A DNA stretch of 64,000 bases from Pseudorhodobacter ferrugineus DSM 5888 (GCF_000420745.1 NZ_ATVN01000001.1:1-64000), one strand, 5' to 3'. Positions 15,933 to 25,198 are shown, counted from the first letter of the stretch. The notes: a model not told the origin generated them from the sequence alone. Numbers and translations: made by a program.

Positions 15933-15966
15933 ACGGCGCGCGGGGACCAACCCTGCGCGCCGTTTT
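15933..15966 (+). terminator. Terminator hairpin between dctP and dctQ
   Basis: A 9-bp stem ACGGCGCGC / GCGCGCCGT (15933-15941 with 15955-15963) with a 13-base loop is followed by tttt. It lies between two genes of one transport system, with dctQ starting 21 bases later. It would act as a partial terminator that leaves dctP RNA in excess over dctQM, in line with the need for more receptor than permease. Confidence 0.8.
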
Positions 15967-15986
15967 CATCCTTGGGAGGGGATCAG

Positions 15987-16697
15987 ATGAGCGCCAACTA
16001 TGCGCCCCAAACGGCCTTTGGCCGTGCCATCAACACATTCGAGGAAAGCGCCATCGCCATAATTCTGGGCGCGATGACGATGCTGACCTTTTTGAACGTG
16101 GTGATGCGCTATGTCTTTAACAGCTCTATCTTTTGGGGGTTTGAACTGACTCTGTCGCTGTTTGCGTGGCTGGTTTTGTTTGGCATGTCTTATGCCGTCA
16201 AGATCACGGCGCATTTGGGCGTAGACGCGGTGGTCACGATGTTCCCCAGCAAAACACGGCGCATTATGGCGCTGGTGTCGGTGGTGCTGTGTCTGATCTA
16301 TGCCTATCTGCTGCTGAAAGGTGCATGGGATTACTGGGCGCCTTTTGCCGGATTTCAACAAACCAGCGGGCGGTGGTTGCCGTTCTATCTGGGTGACGGG
16401 CAGTGGACATCTGATTTCTTTATCAAGACCCGCGATCAGGGCTGGTATGTGACCGAAACGATCCCGATGCCCCAATGGCTGCGCTTTATCGAGGGGACGT
16501 TCAACGCGGGCGAAGAATATGAAAAACTGCCGCGCTTTATTCCCTATTTCATGCTGCCCTTTGGCTGTGCCCTGTTGCTGTTTCGCTTTGCCCAAGCGGC
16601 CGTGGACATTGTGCAAGGCAAGCGCGGCGGGTTGATTGTTAGCCACGAAGCCGAAGACGCGATCAAAGACGTCCGCCATATGAATGCAGAGGATTAA
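15987..16697 (+). CDS. dctQ: TRAP transporter small permease DctQ
   Basis: This is the small TRAP permease, about 236 residues, with four hydrophobic segments. The family word NVVMRYVFNSSIFWGFELTL lies in the first helix pair. It is longer than many DctQ proteins because of a polar insertion of about 70 residues (about 115-185) between helices three and four. The ATG at 15987 follows ggagggg; the frame extends upstream but into the terminator. It is followed three bases later by dctM. Confidence 0.9.
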   Translation: MSANYAPQTAFGRAINTFEESAIAIILGAMTMLTFLNVVMRYVFNSSIFWGFELTLSLFAWLVLFGMSYAVKITAHLGVDAVVTMFPSKTRRIMALVSVVLCLIYAYLLLKGAWDYWAPFAGFQQTSGRWLPFYLGDGQWTSDFFIKTRDQGWYVTETIPMPQWLRFIEGTFNAGEEYEKLPRFIPYFMLPFGCALLLFRFAQAAVDIVQGKRGGLIVSHEAEDAIKDVRHMNAED

Positions 16698-16700
16698 GTC

Positions 16701-18095
16701 ATGGAAATAGTCCTGCTGTTTGTGATGGTGATTGGCTTCATGCTGATTGGTGTGCCGATTTCGGTGTCGCTCGGCCTAAGCTCGATTTTCTTTTTGCTGG
16801 CGTTTTCAGACACGTCTCTGGCGTCAATTGCCCAGACGTTGTATCAGGCGATGGAAGGGCATGCGACCTTGCTGGCCATTCCATTCTTTATCCTTGCGTC
16901 GACGTTTATGTCGACGGGGGGGGTGGCGAAACGGATCATTCGCTTTGCGATTGCCTGTGTTGGGCATTTGCCCGGTGGTTTGGCGATTGCGGGTGTGTTT
17001 GCCTGTATGCTGTTTGCGGCGCTTTCGGGGTCTTCGCCTGCAACCGTGGTGGCGATTGGGTCCATCGTTATCGCAGCGATGCGGCAGGTTGGGTATTCCA
17101 AGGATTTCGCGGCGGGGGTTATTTGTAACGCTGGCACCTTGGGAATTTTGATCCCGCCGTCGATTGTGATGGTGGTCTATGCGTCTGCTACCGATGTGTC
17201 GGTGGGGCGTATGTTCTTGGCGGGCGTTATTCCGGGGTTGCTGGCTGGCTTTATGCTGATGGCCACGATTCTGGTGATCGCGATTGTGAAAAACCTGCCC
17301 AAAGGCGATTGGAATGGTTGGGGCGAGGTGTGGCATTCGTTCAGCGATGCGTTCTGGGGGCTGATGCTGATCGTGATTATCATGGTGGGGTTGTACGGTA
17401 TTCCGGGCATCACCAGCGGTATCTTTACGCCCACCGAGGCAGCAGCGGTGGCGGCGGTCTATGCGTTCTTTGTCGCGAACTTTATCTACCGCGATATGGG
17501 GCCGCTGTTTCGGGACGGTGAAAATGCCAACACGATGCTGTGGCACAAGCCGCAAGCGCTGATCACCAGCTTTTTCCACCGCGACACGAAGGCCGCGCTG
17601 TTTGAGGCGGGCAAGCTGACCATCACCTTGATGTTCATCATCGCCAACGCGCTGATCCTGAAGCACGTTCTGACGGATGAGCAGATCCCGCAGAAGATCA
17701 CCGAAGCGATGCTGGGCGCTGGGTTCGGGATGATTACATTCCTGATCGTGGTGAACGTGATTTTGCTGATCGGTGGGCAGTTTATGGAGCCATCGGGCCT
17801 TATCCTGATCGTTGCACCCTTGGTGTTTCCGATCGCGATTGAACTTGGGGTGGACCCGATCCATCTGGGCATCATCATGGTGGTGAACATGGAAATCGGG
17901 ATGATCACTCCGCCGGTGGGGTTGAACCTGTTCGTCACGTCCGGCGTGGCAGGTATGCCGATCATGCGGGTGGTACGGGCATCTCTGCCGTTCCTTGCCG
18001 TGTTGTTCGTATTCCTGATCATGATCACCTATATCCCCATCCTGTCGACATGGTTGCCGACACTGATGATGGGGCCGGAGACAATTATCCGGTAA
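16701..18095 (+). CDS. dctM: TRAP transporter large permease DctM
   Basis: This is the large TRAP permease, 464 residues with 12 or more hydrophobic segments. Family words are IPFFILASTFMSTGGVAKR, AALSGSSPATVVAIGS, GTLGILIPPSIVMVVYAS and FTPTEAAAVAAVYAFF. About 40 extra residues in the middle (DMGPLFRDGENANTMLWHKP) match the larger DctM type of dicarboxylate systems. It ends the second TRAP operon. Confidence 0.93.
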   Translation: MEIVLLFVMVIGFMLIGVPISVSLGLSSIFFLLAFSDTSLASIAQTLYQAMEGHATLLAIPFFILASTFMSTGGVAKRIIRFAIACVGHLPGGLAIAGVFACMLFAALSGSSPATVVAIGSIVIAAMRQVGYSKDFAAGVICNAGTLGILIPPSIVMVVYASATDVSVGRMFLAGVIPGLLAGFMLMATILVIAIVKNLPKGDWNGWGEVWHSFSDAFWGLMLIVIIMVGLYGIPGITSGIFTPTEAAAVAAVYAFFVANFIYRDMGPLFRDGENANTMLWHKPQALITSFFHRDTKAALFEAGKLTITLMFIIANALILKHVLTDEQIPQKITEAMLGAGFGMITFLIVVNVILLIGGQFMEPSGLILIVAPLVFPIAIELGVDPIHLGIIMVVNMEIGMITPPVGLNLFVTSGVAGMPIMRVVRASLPFLAVLFVFLIMITYIPILSTWLPTLMMGPETIIR

Positions 18096-18104
18096 AACCA
18101 AATT

Positions 18105-18128
18105 AGGGGGCGCTTCGGTGCCCCCTTT
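18105..18128 (+). terminator. Terminator of second TRAP operon
   Basis: The stem agggggc / gccccct closes an 8-base gcttcggt loop and is followed by a short ttt. It lies ten bases past the dctM stop. Confidence 0.75.
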
Positions 18129-18272
18129 GCATTGTCATATTGATGACATTCCACAGCCCAGCCAATTTGGGTCATGCGCTTGCCTAGGCCCATCAGATTT
18201 TGCCAAGGAAATACATCTGCCAAAGCAAACGTCGCGCGTGAAATCACCACTTCAAATCTATTTCAGATAAAG

Positions 18273-18348
18273 TGGTGAGCCGGTCGGGATCCGAACCCGA
18301 GACCTACTGATTAAAAGTCAGTTGCTCTACCAACTGAGCTACCGGCCC
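18273..18348 (-). tRNA. tRNA-Lys (anticodon TTT)
   Basis: On the minus strand a 76-base tRNA runs from GGGCCGGTAGCTCAGTTGG to a genomic CCA. The anticodon loop reads CTTTTAA with anticodon TTT. The acceptor stem GGGCCGG pairs with CCGGCTC with one G-T pair. The T arm GGGTTCGGATCCC is intact. Confidence 0.97.
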
Positions 18349-18442
18349 ACGCTGCGTGCTAACTAGAAACTCTAGCGCGGGGGGTCAAGCGGTAATCGGC
18401 ATAATTTTCGACTCTCTGGCAAAAACTTTACAAGCGGCGTAT

Positions 18443-19291
18443 ATGCGCGGAATGAATCAGAAAAACATCTCCAACGGCACAACGTTTCTAAAGATGCATG
18501 GGCTGGGCAACGACTTTGTGGTGATCGACTCGCGCGGGGGCGGGGTGATTGTCACGCCCGCCTTGGCGCGGGCCTTGGGTGACCGCAACCGCGGCGTAGG
18601 GTTTGACCAGCTGGCCGAGATCCGCGATGCCGACGGCGCTGACTTTGCCTTGGACTTCTGGAATTCCGACGGCAGCCGCGCGGGCGCTTGCGGCAATGCC
18701 ACCCGATGCGTGTCCGATCTGGTGATGCGACAGACGGGTGCGAATGCGGTCAGCCTGCTGACCGCGCGTGGCAGCTTGTCGGCGCTGCGCCGCACCGATG
18801 GCATGGTGTCGGTCAACATGGGCCCGCCGCAGCTTGACTGGGCCGATGTCCCGCTATCGCATGCCGTGGACCAGTTGCATCTGCCCTTGCAAGGCGATCC
18901 GGTGGCTGTCGGTATGGGCAATCCGCATTGCGTGTTCTTTGTCCCCGATGCTGATGCCGTGGCCCTGACCACCCTTGGCCCGCGCTTTGAAAGCGACCCT
19001 CTTTTCCCGCAAAAAACCAATGTAGAATTTGTGTCCCAAATCGCCCCCGACCATCTGCGCATGCGGGTGTGGGAGCGTGGGGCAGGGGTCACACTCGCCT
19101 GTGGGTCTGGCGCTTGTGCTGTGGCCGTGGCGGCCCATCTGCGCGGGATCACAGGTCGCAAGGTACGGCTGGACGTTGACGGTGGCACGTTAGAGATTGA
19201 CTGGCGCGACGATGGTGTCTGGATGACAGGGCCGGTGGCCCATGTGTTTGACGGCACCCTCACCCCGGAATTCATGGCGGCCCACAGATGA
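18443..19291 (+). CDS. dapF: Diaminopimelate epimerase DapF
   Basis: DapF converts LL- to meso-diaminopimelate for lysine and peptidoglycan synthesis. It has about 282 residues, the usual length. The N-terminal [13 protein letters not shown] is diagnostic. The two catalytic cysteines are visible: C83 in [10 protein letters not shown] and C220 in LACGSGACA. The start could be the ATG at 18443 or 18452; aagcgg lies six bases before the first. The tRNA-Lys gene is divergent just upstream, so both promoters lie in the 95-base gap. The gene overlaps mtaB by four bases. Confidence 0.95.
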   Translation: MRGMNQKNISNGTTFLKMHGLGNDFVVIDSRGGGVIVTPALARALGDRNRGVGFDQLAEIRDADGADFALDFWNSDGSRAGACGNATRCVSDLVMRQTGANAVSLLTARGSLSALRRTDGMVSVNMGPPQLDWADVPLSHAVDQLHLPLQGDPVAVGMGNPHCVFFVPDADAVALTTLGPRFESDPLFPQKTNVEFVSQIAPDHLRMRVWERGAGVTLACGSGACAVAVAAHLRGITGRKVRLDVDGGTLEIDWRDDGVWMTGPVAHVFDGTLTPEFMAAHR

Positions 19292-20541
19292 CCGCTCCCA
19301 TTTTCTCCACCCTCGGCTGCCGCCTGAACGCTTACGAGTCTGAGGCGATGAAGGAACTGGCCGAAGCCGCTGGCCTGCAAGGCGCTGTCATCGTCAACAC
19401 CTGCGCGGTTACCGCCGAGGCGGTGCGCAAAGCCAAACAAGAAATCCGCAAACTCGCCCGCGAAAATCCGGGCGCTGCGGTGATTGTGACAGGTTGCGCC
19501 GCGCAAACCGAACCCGAAACCTTTGCCGCCATGCCCGAAGTCACTCGTGTCATCGGCAATACCGAAAAGATGCAGGCCGAAACGTGGCAAACCCTGCGCG
19601 CCCCCGACCTGATCGGCGCGACGGAAAAGGTGATGGTCGATGACATTATGTCGGTGCGTGAAACCGCAGGCCACCTGATTGACGGTTTCGGCCGCCACCG
19701 CGCCTATGTGCAGGTCCAAAACGGCTGCGATCACCGCTGTACCTTCTGCATCATCCCTTACGGCCGCGGCAATTCCCGCTCGGTTCCGGCAGGCGTGGTG
19801 ATCGACCAGATCAAACGGCTGGTGGACAAAGGTTTCCATGAGGTGGTGCTAACGGGCGTCGACCTCACCTCTTGGGGTGCCGACCTGCCTGCCACCCCCC
19901 GATTGGGCGATCTGGTCATGCGCATCTTGCGCCTTGTCCCCGACCTGCCTCGCCTGCGCATCAGCTCGATCGACTCGATTGAAGTCGATGACAACCTGAT
20001 GCAAGCCATCGCAACCGAACCGCGCCTGATGCCGCACCTACACCTGTCGCTTCAGGCCGGCGATGACATGATCCTGAAACGCATGAAGCGCCGCCACTTG
20101 CGCGATGATGCGATCCGCTTTTGCGAAGACGCGCGCAAACTGTGCCCCGATATGATCTTTGGCGCCGATATTATCGCAGGCTTTCCCACGGAAACCGAGG
20201 ATATGTTTGAAAACTCGCTCAAACTGGTCACAGATTGCGACCTGACCTTTCTGCACGTCTTTCCCTATTCGGCGCGCAAAGGTACCCCTGCCGCGCGTAT
20301 GCCAGCGGTAAAAGGCCCCGAGGTGAAATCCCGCGCGGCCCGTTTGCGCGCGGCAGGCGATGCCGCATTGCACCGCCATCTCACCGCACAACTGGGCAAA
20401 ACCCACCACATTCTGATGGAATCCTCGCGCATGGGCCGCACTGAACAATTCACCGAAGTGCAATTTGGCAGCGATCAACCCGAAGGCCAAATCATCACCG
20501 CCGAAATCAGAGGGGCGTCCCCAACAACGCTCCTTGCCTGA
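19288..20541 (+). CDS. mtaB: tRNA t6A37 methylthiotransferase MtaB
   Basis: This is a MiaB-family radical SAM enzyme of 417 residues. The N-terminal UPF0004 domain has three cluster cysteines (C11, C39 in NTCAVT, C70 in VTGCA). The radical SAM motif CDHRCTFC supplies C147, C151 and C154, and a TRAM-like region is at the C-terminus. STLGCRLN and the [11 protein letters not shown] pattern fit MtaB, which adds methylthio to t6A37 of ANN-decoding tRNAs, better than MiaB or RimO. A lysine tRNA, a substrate of this enzyme class, lies 1 kb upstream, probably by chance. Confidence 0.9.
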   Translation: MTAPIFSTLGCRLNAYESEAMKELAEAAGLQGAVIVNTCAVTAEAVRKAKQEIRKLARENPGAAVIVTGCAAQTEPETFAAMPEVTRVIGNTEKMQAETWQTLRAPDLIGATEKVMVDDIMSVRETAGHLIDGFGRHRAYVQVQNGCDHRCTFCIIPYGRGNSRSVPAGVVIDQIKRLVDKGFHEVVLTGVDLTSWGADLPATPRLGDLVMRILRLVPDLPRLRISSIDSIEVDDNLMQAIATEPRLMPHLHLSLQAGDDMILKRMKRRHLRDDAIRFCEDARKLCPDMIFGADIIAGFPTETEDMFENSLKLVTDCDLTFLHVFPYSARKGTPAARMPAVKGPEVKSRAARLRAAGDAALHRHLTAQLGKTHHILMESSRMGRTEQFTEVQFGSDQPEGQIITAEIRGASPTTLLA

Positions 20542-20579
20542 TCGTGCTTTCTTTTCGGCAAAAATATCCTCGGGGGGTC

Positions 20580-20623
20580 AGCTTTGCGTTTCGCAAAGCT
20601 GTTTGGGGGGCCGACAGCCCCCC
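20580..20623. terminator. Paired hairpins between convergent genes
   Basis: Two hairpins lie back to back: agctttgcg-ttt-cgcaaagct (20580-20600) and ggggggc-cgaca-gcccccc (20605-20623). They separate convergent mtaB and the LacI gene and probably stop transcription from both sides. The preceding aaaatatcctcgggggg resembles intergenic motifs I know from this bacterial group, which is memory and not a search result. Confidence 0.55.
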
Positions 20624-20643
20624 GCTACCGGCGGCCGCCAGCC

Positions 20644-21675
20644 CTACTGCCGGATGGTATCGCCCAACTCCAACGTTGGCGACAGCTCCACCCGCTCGCC
20701 CCCGATCAACCCGCCGGGATGGATGCCTGCGATAATCTGCGCGGCAGTGCGGCCAATTTCCAAGCGACAAGCATCCATCGTCGCCAAACGGCGCGGCAGG
20801 CCTTGTAACAACTCGACCCCGTTAAACCCGGCCAGGCCCAAACGGTTCGGCACATCAATGCCCTTCTCCAAACAATAAAGCAGCCCACCCGCCCCGATCA
20901 TGTCATTAGAATAGTACAGAAAATCCAAGTCTGGACTGCGCTTCAAAATCGTCTCGGTCATTTCGCGGCCCTTCAACAGGGCCGACCCGCCCGAATAAAA
21001 CTCGCGGTCCGCCAACGTGATCCCAGCGCTCGCCAACCCCTCTTCCAACCCCTCCAACCGCTTACGCGCCCGATGGTCATAGGGCATCATCGTGCCCAAA
21101 AACCCGATCCGCTTGTACCCGGCCGCCAAAATCGCCCCAGCCATTTCCAGCCCTGCGCGGCGGTGCGAAATGCCCACAACCGAATCCACGGGCTCGCCGT
21201 CCACATCCATCACTTCGACAATCGGAATGCCCGCATTGCCCATCATCGCACGGGCCGCATCGGTATGTTCCAACCCTGCCAAAATCACGCCTGATGGCCG
21301 CCAGGACAGCATCTCATACAGCACCGATTCCTCGCGCTCGGGCAGGTAATGCGTCACGCCGACAACGGGTTGCAGGCCGGTATCTTCCAGAACTTGGGAA
21401 ATCCCCGTCATCACCTCGGGATAAACCATGTTCGACAAGGACGGAATAATAACCGCAACTAAATTCACCCTCTGGCTGGCTAGCGCGCCGGCGATTTTAT
21501 TGGGCACATAGCCCAGCGTGCGCGCCGCCGTCAGCACCCGTTCGCGCGTGGCATCCGACACATCGCCACGGCTTCGCAGCACGCGGCTCACGGTCATTTC
21601 AGACACGCCCGACGCCTCGGATACATCACGAAGCGTCAGTGGGCGGCGGATGTCTGGTCGAATAGTGTTTGTCAC
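20644..21675 (-). CDS. LacI-family transcriptional regulator
   Basis: This LacI/GalR-type regulator has 343 residues. The helix-turn-helix is TLRDVSEASGVSEMTVSRVL with hinge GYVPNKIAGALAS. The sugar-binding domain includes VAVIIPSLSNMVYPEVMTGI and RIGFLGTMMPYDHRARKR. It is closest in feel to the GntR (gluconate) branch. No sugar operon is adjacent, so its target is elsewhere. The GTG at 21673-21675 gives the usual N-terminus; an upstream in-frame ATG at 21852 would overlap the tRNA-Arg gene and is rejected. Confidence 0.88.
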   Translation of the reverse strand: MTNTIRPDIRRPLTLRDVSEASGVSEMTVSRVLRSRGDVSDATRERVLTAARTLGYVPNKIAGALASQRVNLVAVIIPSLSNMVYPEVMTGISQVLEDTGLQPVVGVTHYLPEREESVLYEMLSWRPSGVILAGLEHTDAARAMMGNAGIPIVEVMDVDGEPVDSVVGISHRRAGLEMAGAILAAGYKRIGFLGTMMPYDHRARKRLEGLEEGLASAGITLADREFYSGGSALLKGREMTETILKRSPDLDFLYYSNDMIGAGGLLYCLEKGIDVPNRLGLAGFNGVELLQGLPRRLATMDACRLEIGRTAAQIIAGIHPGGLIGGERVELSPTLELGDTIRQ

Positions 21676-21824
21676 CGGCAGATGGCCTTCTGAAAGGGAT
21701 GATCCCTTACTGTTACCGCTAAAATTCTGCCTTGTCCAAACTTCCCTGCGCCCCCAAATGCCGCCCGCTTGCGTTATTGCCGAAAGCGCCCCCGCAGTGT
21801 AAGAAACGGGCAGAAGGAAAATGC

Positions 21825-22125
21825 GTCTGCGTAGCTCAGCTGGATAGAGCACAGGATTCCTAAGGTCAAAATTGGGCGCAGCGTTTGGAAACTACGCTGC
21901 GGATCTGCTCAAATTCGGGGAACGCTTCGGTGCACGTTGCACCATGCCAATCCCGAGCCAAGCCCCATATCGGGGAAGGTGTAGAGACTGGTAGGGCAGG
22001 ACCTAACGGCAACACGCCTATGGTCAAGGGACAGTCCAGACCACGAACGCCCCGTTGGGGCGGCGGTGAAAGCCGAAGTGGTACGAATCCTGGGGCCGTG
22101 GGTTCGAATCCCGCCGTGGACACCA
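21825..22125 (+). tRNA. tRNA-Arg (anticodon CCT) split by a group I intron
   Basis: Exon 1 (21825-21861, 37 bases) runs from GTCTGCGTAGCTCAGC to CAGGATTCCT. Exon 2 (22086-22125, 40 bases) runs from AATCCTGGGGCC to a genomic CCA. Joined, they give a 77-base tRNA with anticodon stem CAGGA/TCCTG, loop TTCCTAA (anticodon CCT), T arm GTGGGTTCGAATCCCGC, and acceptor GTCTGCG paired with CGTGGAC using two G-T pairs. The break lies just after the anticodon, the site of the known tRNA-Arg(CCU) group I intron of Agrobacterium. Confidence 0.95.
21862..22085 (+). ncRNA. Self-splicing group I intron in tRNA-Arg(CCU)
   Basis: This 224-base intron has no open frame. P1 pairs exon CCT plus intron AA (21859-21863) with TTGGG (21872-21876), putting a U-G pair at the 5' splice site. 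P2 is GCAGCG/CGCTGC. P3 is CTGCTC (21905-21910) with GGGCAG (21994-21999). P4 is TCGGG (21915-21919) with CCCGA (21952-21956). P5 is GGTGC/GCACC and P6 is CCCC/GGGG. P7 is GACTG (21986-21990) with CAGTC (22032-22036). P8 is GACC/GGTC and P9 is CGCCCC/GGGGCG. The last intron base is G, as required. Confidence 0.93.
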
Positions 22126-22139
22126 TTTTCCTTCTGCTT

Positions 22140-23282
22140 TTATCCAGCCGCCGCGCGACCAGCCCACAAACCCGTGGCCAAACAGGCGGTCAGCAAATAT
22201 CCCCCCGTTGGTGCCTCCCAATCCAGCATTTCGCCGCAGGCAAACACACGGGGTAGGGCGCGCAGTTCCAACCCTTCGGTCAGCGCCGCGTGGGTGACCC
22301 CACCCGCCACCGATATCGCCTCATCCATCGGGCGCGGGCCTGTCAGTGGCACCGGCAGCGCCTTCAACAGCGGTGCCAGATCATCGGGCAAAGGCCGCCC
22401 CCATTCTTGCACCAATGCCACCACCACGGACGACAGGCCCAACTTACGCAACCGTGCGCCAACCGTATCGCCCCGCCGCGCGCGGGCCAATCGTTCGGCC
22501 ACGGCCTCAACTGTCAAATCCGGTAACAGGTCCAAGCGCAGCGCCGCTCCTCGCCGCAAGGCGCGGCTCATCGCATAAATTCCGCCGCCTTCCAGCCCTT
22601 TGGAGGATACGACAAACTCGCCCCGTTCGCGCGTACCGTCGACACACAGCGCGACACCTTTGACCGGCGCACCAAAAAACCGCGCCATATGCGGCGACCA
22701 ATCCACCTGAAACCCCATATTCGCGGGCTGAAACGGTGCAACCTTCACCCCGCGCTCCACCAGCATCGGCACCCAGGCGCCGTCTGATCCCAGCCGAGCC
22801 CAGCTTGCGCCCCCCAGCGCCAGCACCGTCACCGCAGGGTGCAGCACCACAGGCCCGTCGGGTGTGTCAAAGGCAAACCCTTCGCCCGAAAACCCCGTCC
22901 AGCGCCACCGCGTCCGCAGTTCCACCCCCGCCGCATCCAACCGCGCCAACCACGCCCGCAGTAAGGGCGACCCCTTCATCACCACCGGAAACACGCGGCC
23001 CGAAGACCCCGTAAACACTTCTTGCCCCAAACCGCGGCACCAATCCTGCACCGCGTCTGGTCCAAAATCCGCCAGCACCGGGGCCAACCAGACCTCTGGG
23101 TAAGCCGCCGCAAAATTGCTGCCCGTATGGGTGATATTCAGCCCCGATTTCCCCGCCATGAGAAATTTTCGCGCAGGGCTGGGCTTTGCGTCCACCACCA
23201 AAACCCGCCGCCCCGCCGCTGCCAGCGCCTCGGCGGCCATTAACCCCGCAGGGCCGGCCCCGATGACCAAGGCATCCGTCAC
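22140..23282 (-). CDS. HI0933-like FAD-dependent oxidoreductase (TIGR03862 type)
   Basis: This flavoprotein has 380 residues. It begins ALVIGAGPAGLMAAEALAAA, a dinucleotide-binding fold, and continues with KFLMAGKSGLNITHT, typical of the HI0933/YhiN group. It ends CGEMLDWEAPTGGYLLTAC, where the FAD pyrophosphate is held. The function of this group is not established; some members act in tRNA or heme-related redox chemistry by annotation only. It overlaps the MscS gene by four bases and ends 15 bases from the 3' end of the split tRNA-Arg gene. Confidence 0.85.
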   Translation of the reverse strand: MTDALVIGAGPAGLMAAEALAAAGRRVLVVDAKPSPARKFLMAGKSGLNITHTGSNFAAAYPEVWLAPVLADFGPDAVQDWCRGLGQEVFTGSSGRVFPVVMKGSPLLRAWLARLDAAGVELRTRWRWTGFSGEGFAFDTPDGPVVLHPAVTVLALGGASWARLGSDGAWVPMLVERGVKVAPFQPANMGFQVDWSPHMARFFGAPVKGVALCVDGTRERGEFVVSSKGLEGGGIYAMSRALRRGAALRLDLLPDLTVEAVAERLARARRGDTVGARLRKLGLSSVVVALVQEWGRPLPDDLAPLLKALPVPLTGPRPMDEAISVAGGVTHAALTEGLELRALPRVFACGEMLDWEAPTGGYLLTACLATGLWAGRAAAG

Positions 23283-24607
23283 GGGCGGGCAACCTGTCCC
23301 GGCATCGGGCCCTTAAATTCGACCACTCGGTGCGGATAGGGAATTGTAATCCCGTTATCTTTCAACGCGTTCCAGATCGCGAACAGCACCTTGCTTTGGT
23401 ACTTGTTCTTACCGTCATCAATGCCAGACACCCAATATTCCACCGCAAAATCAATCCCGCTGTCGCCAAAGCCGCGCAGCTCGCAATCAGGCGCGTCGGG
23501 GTTGGTCAGTACGAATCCCAACGCCCCCACGGCCGCCTCAATCATCGCCGGAACCGTGTTGATATCGGTGTCATAGCTAACCGAAAACGCCGCCTCATAG
23601 CGGTTGGCGGACCCTTGGTCGGAATAGTTCACCACCCGCGTGGTGATGAAATGATCGTTCGGCACCACGATCCACTTGCCGTCAAACGTTTCCAGAATAC
23701 AGGCCCGGGCGGTCATTTTAACAATGGTTCCCGCCTCGCCTCCGTCCAACTCCACATAATCGCCAACAGTCGTTTGCCCCTCGACCAGCAAGATCACCCC
23801 CGACACAAAGTTCGCAGCGATCTGTTGCAGGCCAAGGCCAATCCCCACGCCCAAAGCACCACCCAAAACGGCAATCGCCGTCAGGTCGATTCCCATAATC
23901 GACATCAACAGCAAAAACGCCGCGCCGAAAATCGTAATCTCTGCGGCCTTAACGGCCAATTGCCGCGTGGCAGGGCGCAGTTCCTTTTGCTTTTGAATGT
24001 AATCCGCGCTTTGACGGTTCGACCAGCCGCCCAACCAAAACAGCAAACTTCCCGCAATCAACCCACGGATCAGCGACAATACCGAAAACCGGATATTTCC
24101 CAGCTCGATCATCGTCTCGCTTAACCGCAGCATCATCGGGTCCAGCGCGCCGAGCGTATACAGCGCGGCCACGGGGATTAGCACATAGCGTCCCAGCATC
24201 CGCAAAAACGGGTCGGTCAGGGCATCGCGCACCAGCGCCCGCACGGCGATGAACAAAAACACCCGTTTGCCAAATGCAATCACTGCGCCCGACCCGAACA
24301 AGGATCGCGTAAATTCCTCGCCCACCGCCGTCAGCGCATAGGCCAGAAGTGGCATCAACAACGGTGACAGACCAAGGATAAAGAGCCGCGCCTGCGAGAT
24401 CATCCCTTCAACCCCCGTCGCGGGAGTCAGCAGCTTGGTCACGATGGGCTGCAAACGCCGGGTCAGCAAAACCGCAGCGACAAACGCCACCGCCAGCAGC
24501 GCAAACTGTGACCACGCGGCGGGGCTGACCAGCCATTCCATCGCCGTATCGGTAAACGGCTTTACCGTCTCCAACAGGTTTTGTACAAACGTCGGCATCT
24601 TATCCAT
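23279..24607 (-). CDS. MscS-family mechanosensitive channel
   Basis: This membrane protein has 442 residues. The N-terminal half holds about five to six hydrophobic segments. The MscS core follows, with pore helix VLGGALGVGIGLGLQQIAAN (about residues 250-270), then the beta domain with EGQTTVGDYVELDGGEAGTI. The C-terminal cytoplasmic domain has VVPNDHFITTRVVNYS. It would release solutes when membrane tension rises. Its extra N-terminal helices make it larger than E. coli MscS (286 residues), as in YnaI-like proteins. Confidence 0.92.
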   Translation of the reverse strand: MDKMPTFVQNLLETVKPFTDTAMEWLVSPAAWSQFALLAVAFVAAVLLTRRLQPIVTKLLTPATGVEGMISQARLFILGLSPLLMPLLAYALTAVGEEFTRSLFGSGAVIAFGKRVFLFIAVRALVRDALTDPFLRMLGRYVLIPVAALYTLGALDPMMLRLSETMIELGNIRFSVLSLIRGLIAGSLLFWLGGWSNRQSADYIQKQKELRPATRQLAVKAAEITIFGAAFLLLMSIMGIDLTAIAVLGGALGVGIGLGLQQIAANFVSGVILLVEGQTTVGDYVELDGGEAGTIVKMTARACILETFDGKWIVVPNDHFITTRVVNYSDQGSANRYEAAFSVSYDTDINTVPAMIEAAVGALGFVLTNPDAPDCELRGFGDSGIDFAVEYWVSGIDDGKNKYQSKVLFAIWNALKDNGITIPYPHRVVEFKGPMPGQVARP

Positions 24608-24760
24608 GAACTCTTGCCCTTGTCCCGTTGGGTTTCGTACTCATTTACGGCCTCATCCTTACCAAGAACAAGCGCGCCACCCAAGCCCCAAGCAACATCG
24701 CGCAGCATCACGCACGGCCAAACGCTCCCGCCACGCCTTGGCCAAGGCGCGCGGCCGGGC

Positions 24761-25198
24761 TTACCCCAAGGGGCGGGCGGCAACCTCTTGCAATAGCGCA
24801 ATATGGGACTTGCCCATCAAGGCCATATAAGCGGCCAGACGTTGGGGCGTGAAATGACCTTCCTCGGCCAGCAGATTGGCGGTGCCCACCACATGCGCCC
24901 CCCGTAAAATTGGCAAGTTGGCACAGGATCGGCACCCCAACGCCACGATCTGCGCATGGTCGGGGAACAGGTGCTGGAACGTGCGGTCCTGATTGGTGGC
25001 AAACGCTTCACCCCGCCCGATGACCTGCTGGGACCACGCATCATCTGACAGCGGCTTGGTGCCCAAAACGGGATAGGCCGCAGGGTTTTAACTGAATGCG
25101 CGCCGTACCAAGCCTTGCGCGGGGTCGTGCAATGTCACCGTGAACAGGCGAATGCCAAGGGCGGTGCAGTCGGCGCACAGATCATCATAAACGCTCAC
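24761..25198 (-). pseudogene. GAF-domain protein, interrupted by an in-frame stop
   Basis: A minus-strand frame from GTG at 25198 (behind aggag) reads VSVYDDLCADCTALGIRLFT and continues HDPAQGLVRRAFS. A TAA at 25088-25090 then interrupts it, and the same frame resumes as PVLGTKPLSDDAWSQQVIG to a stop at 24761. The downstream half includes NLPILRGAHVVGTANLL, a GAF-like core. Frame is kept on both sides of the stop, so one point change explains it; a sequencing error is also possible. I see no chromophore-binding cysteine evidence. Confidence 0.65.

Noticed and set aside
16824-18101. Minus-strand 425-residue frame under dctM
   Set aside because: It is rich in His, Arg and Gln, typical of the antisense of a membrane protein gene.
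18457-19839. Minus-strand 460-residue open frame under dapF and mtaB
   Set aside because: Both plus-strand genes have full catalytic motifs. The minus frame is low-complexity and has no recognisable domain.
21862-22085. Reading the tRNA-Arg region as a truncated tRNA plus phage attachment site
   Set aside because: The group I core pairs throughout and the exons join to a complete tRNA, so disruption by an integrated element is not needed.
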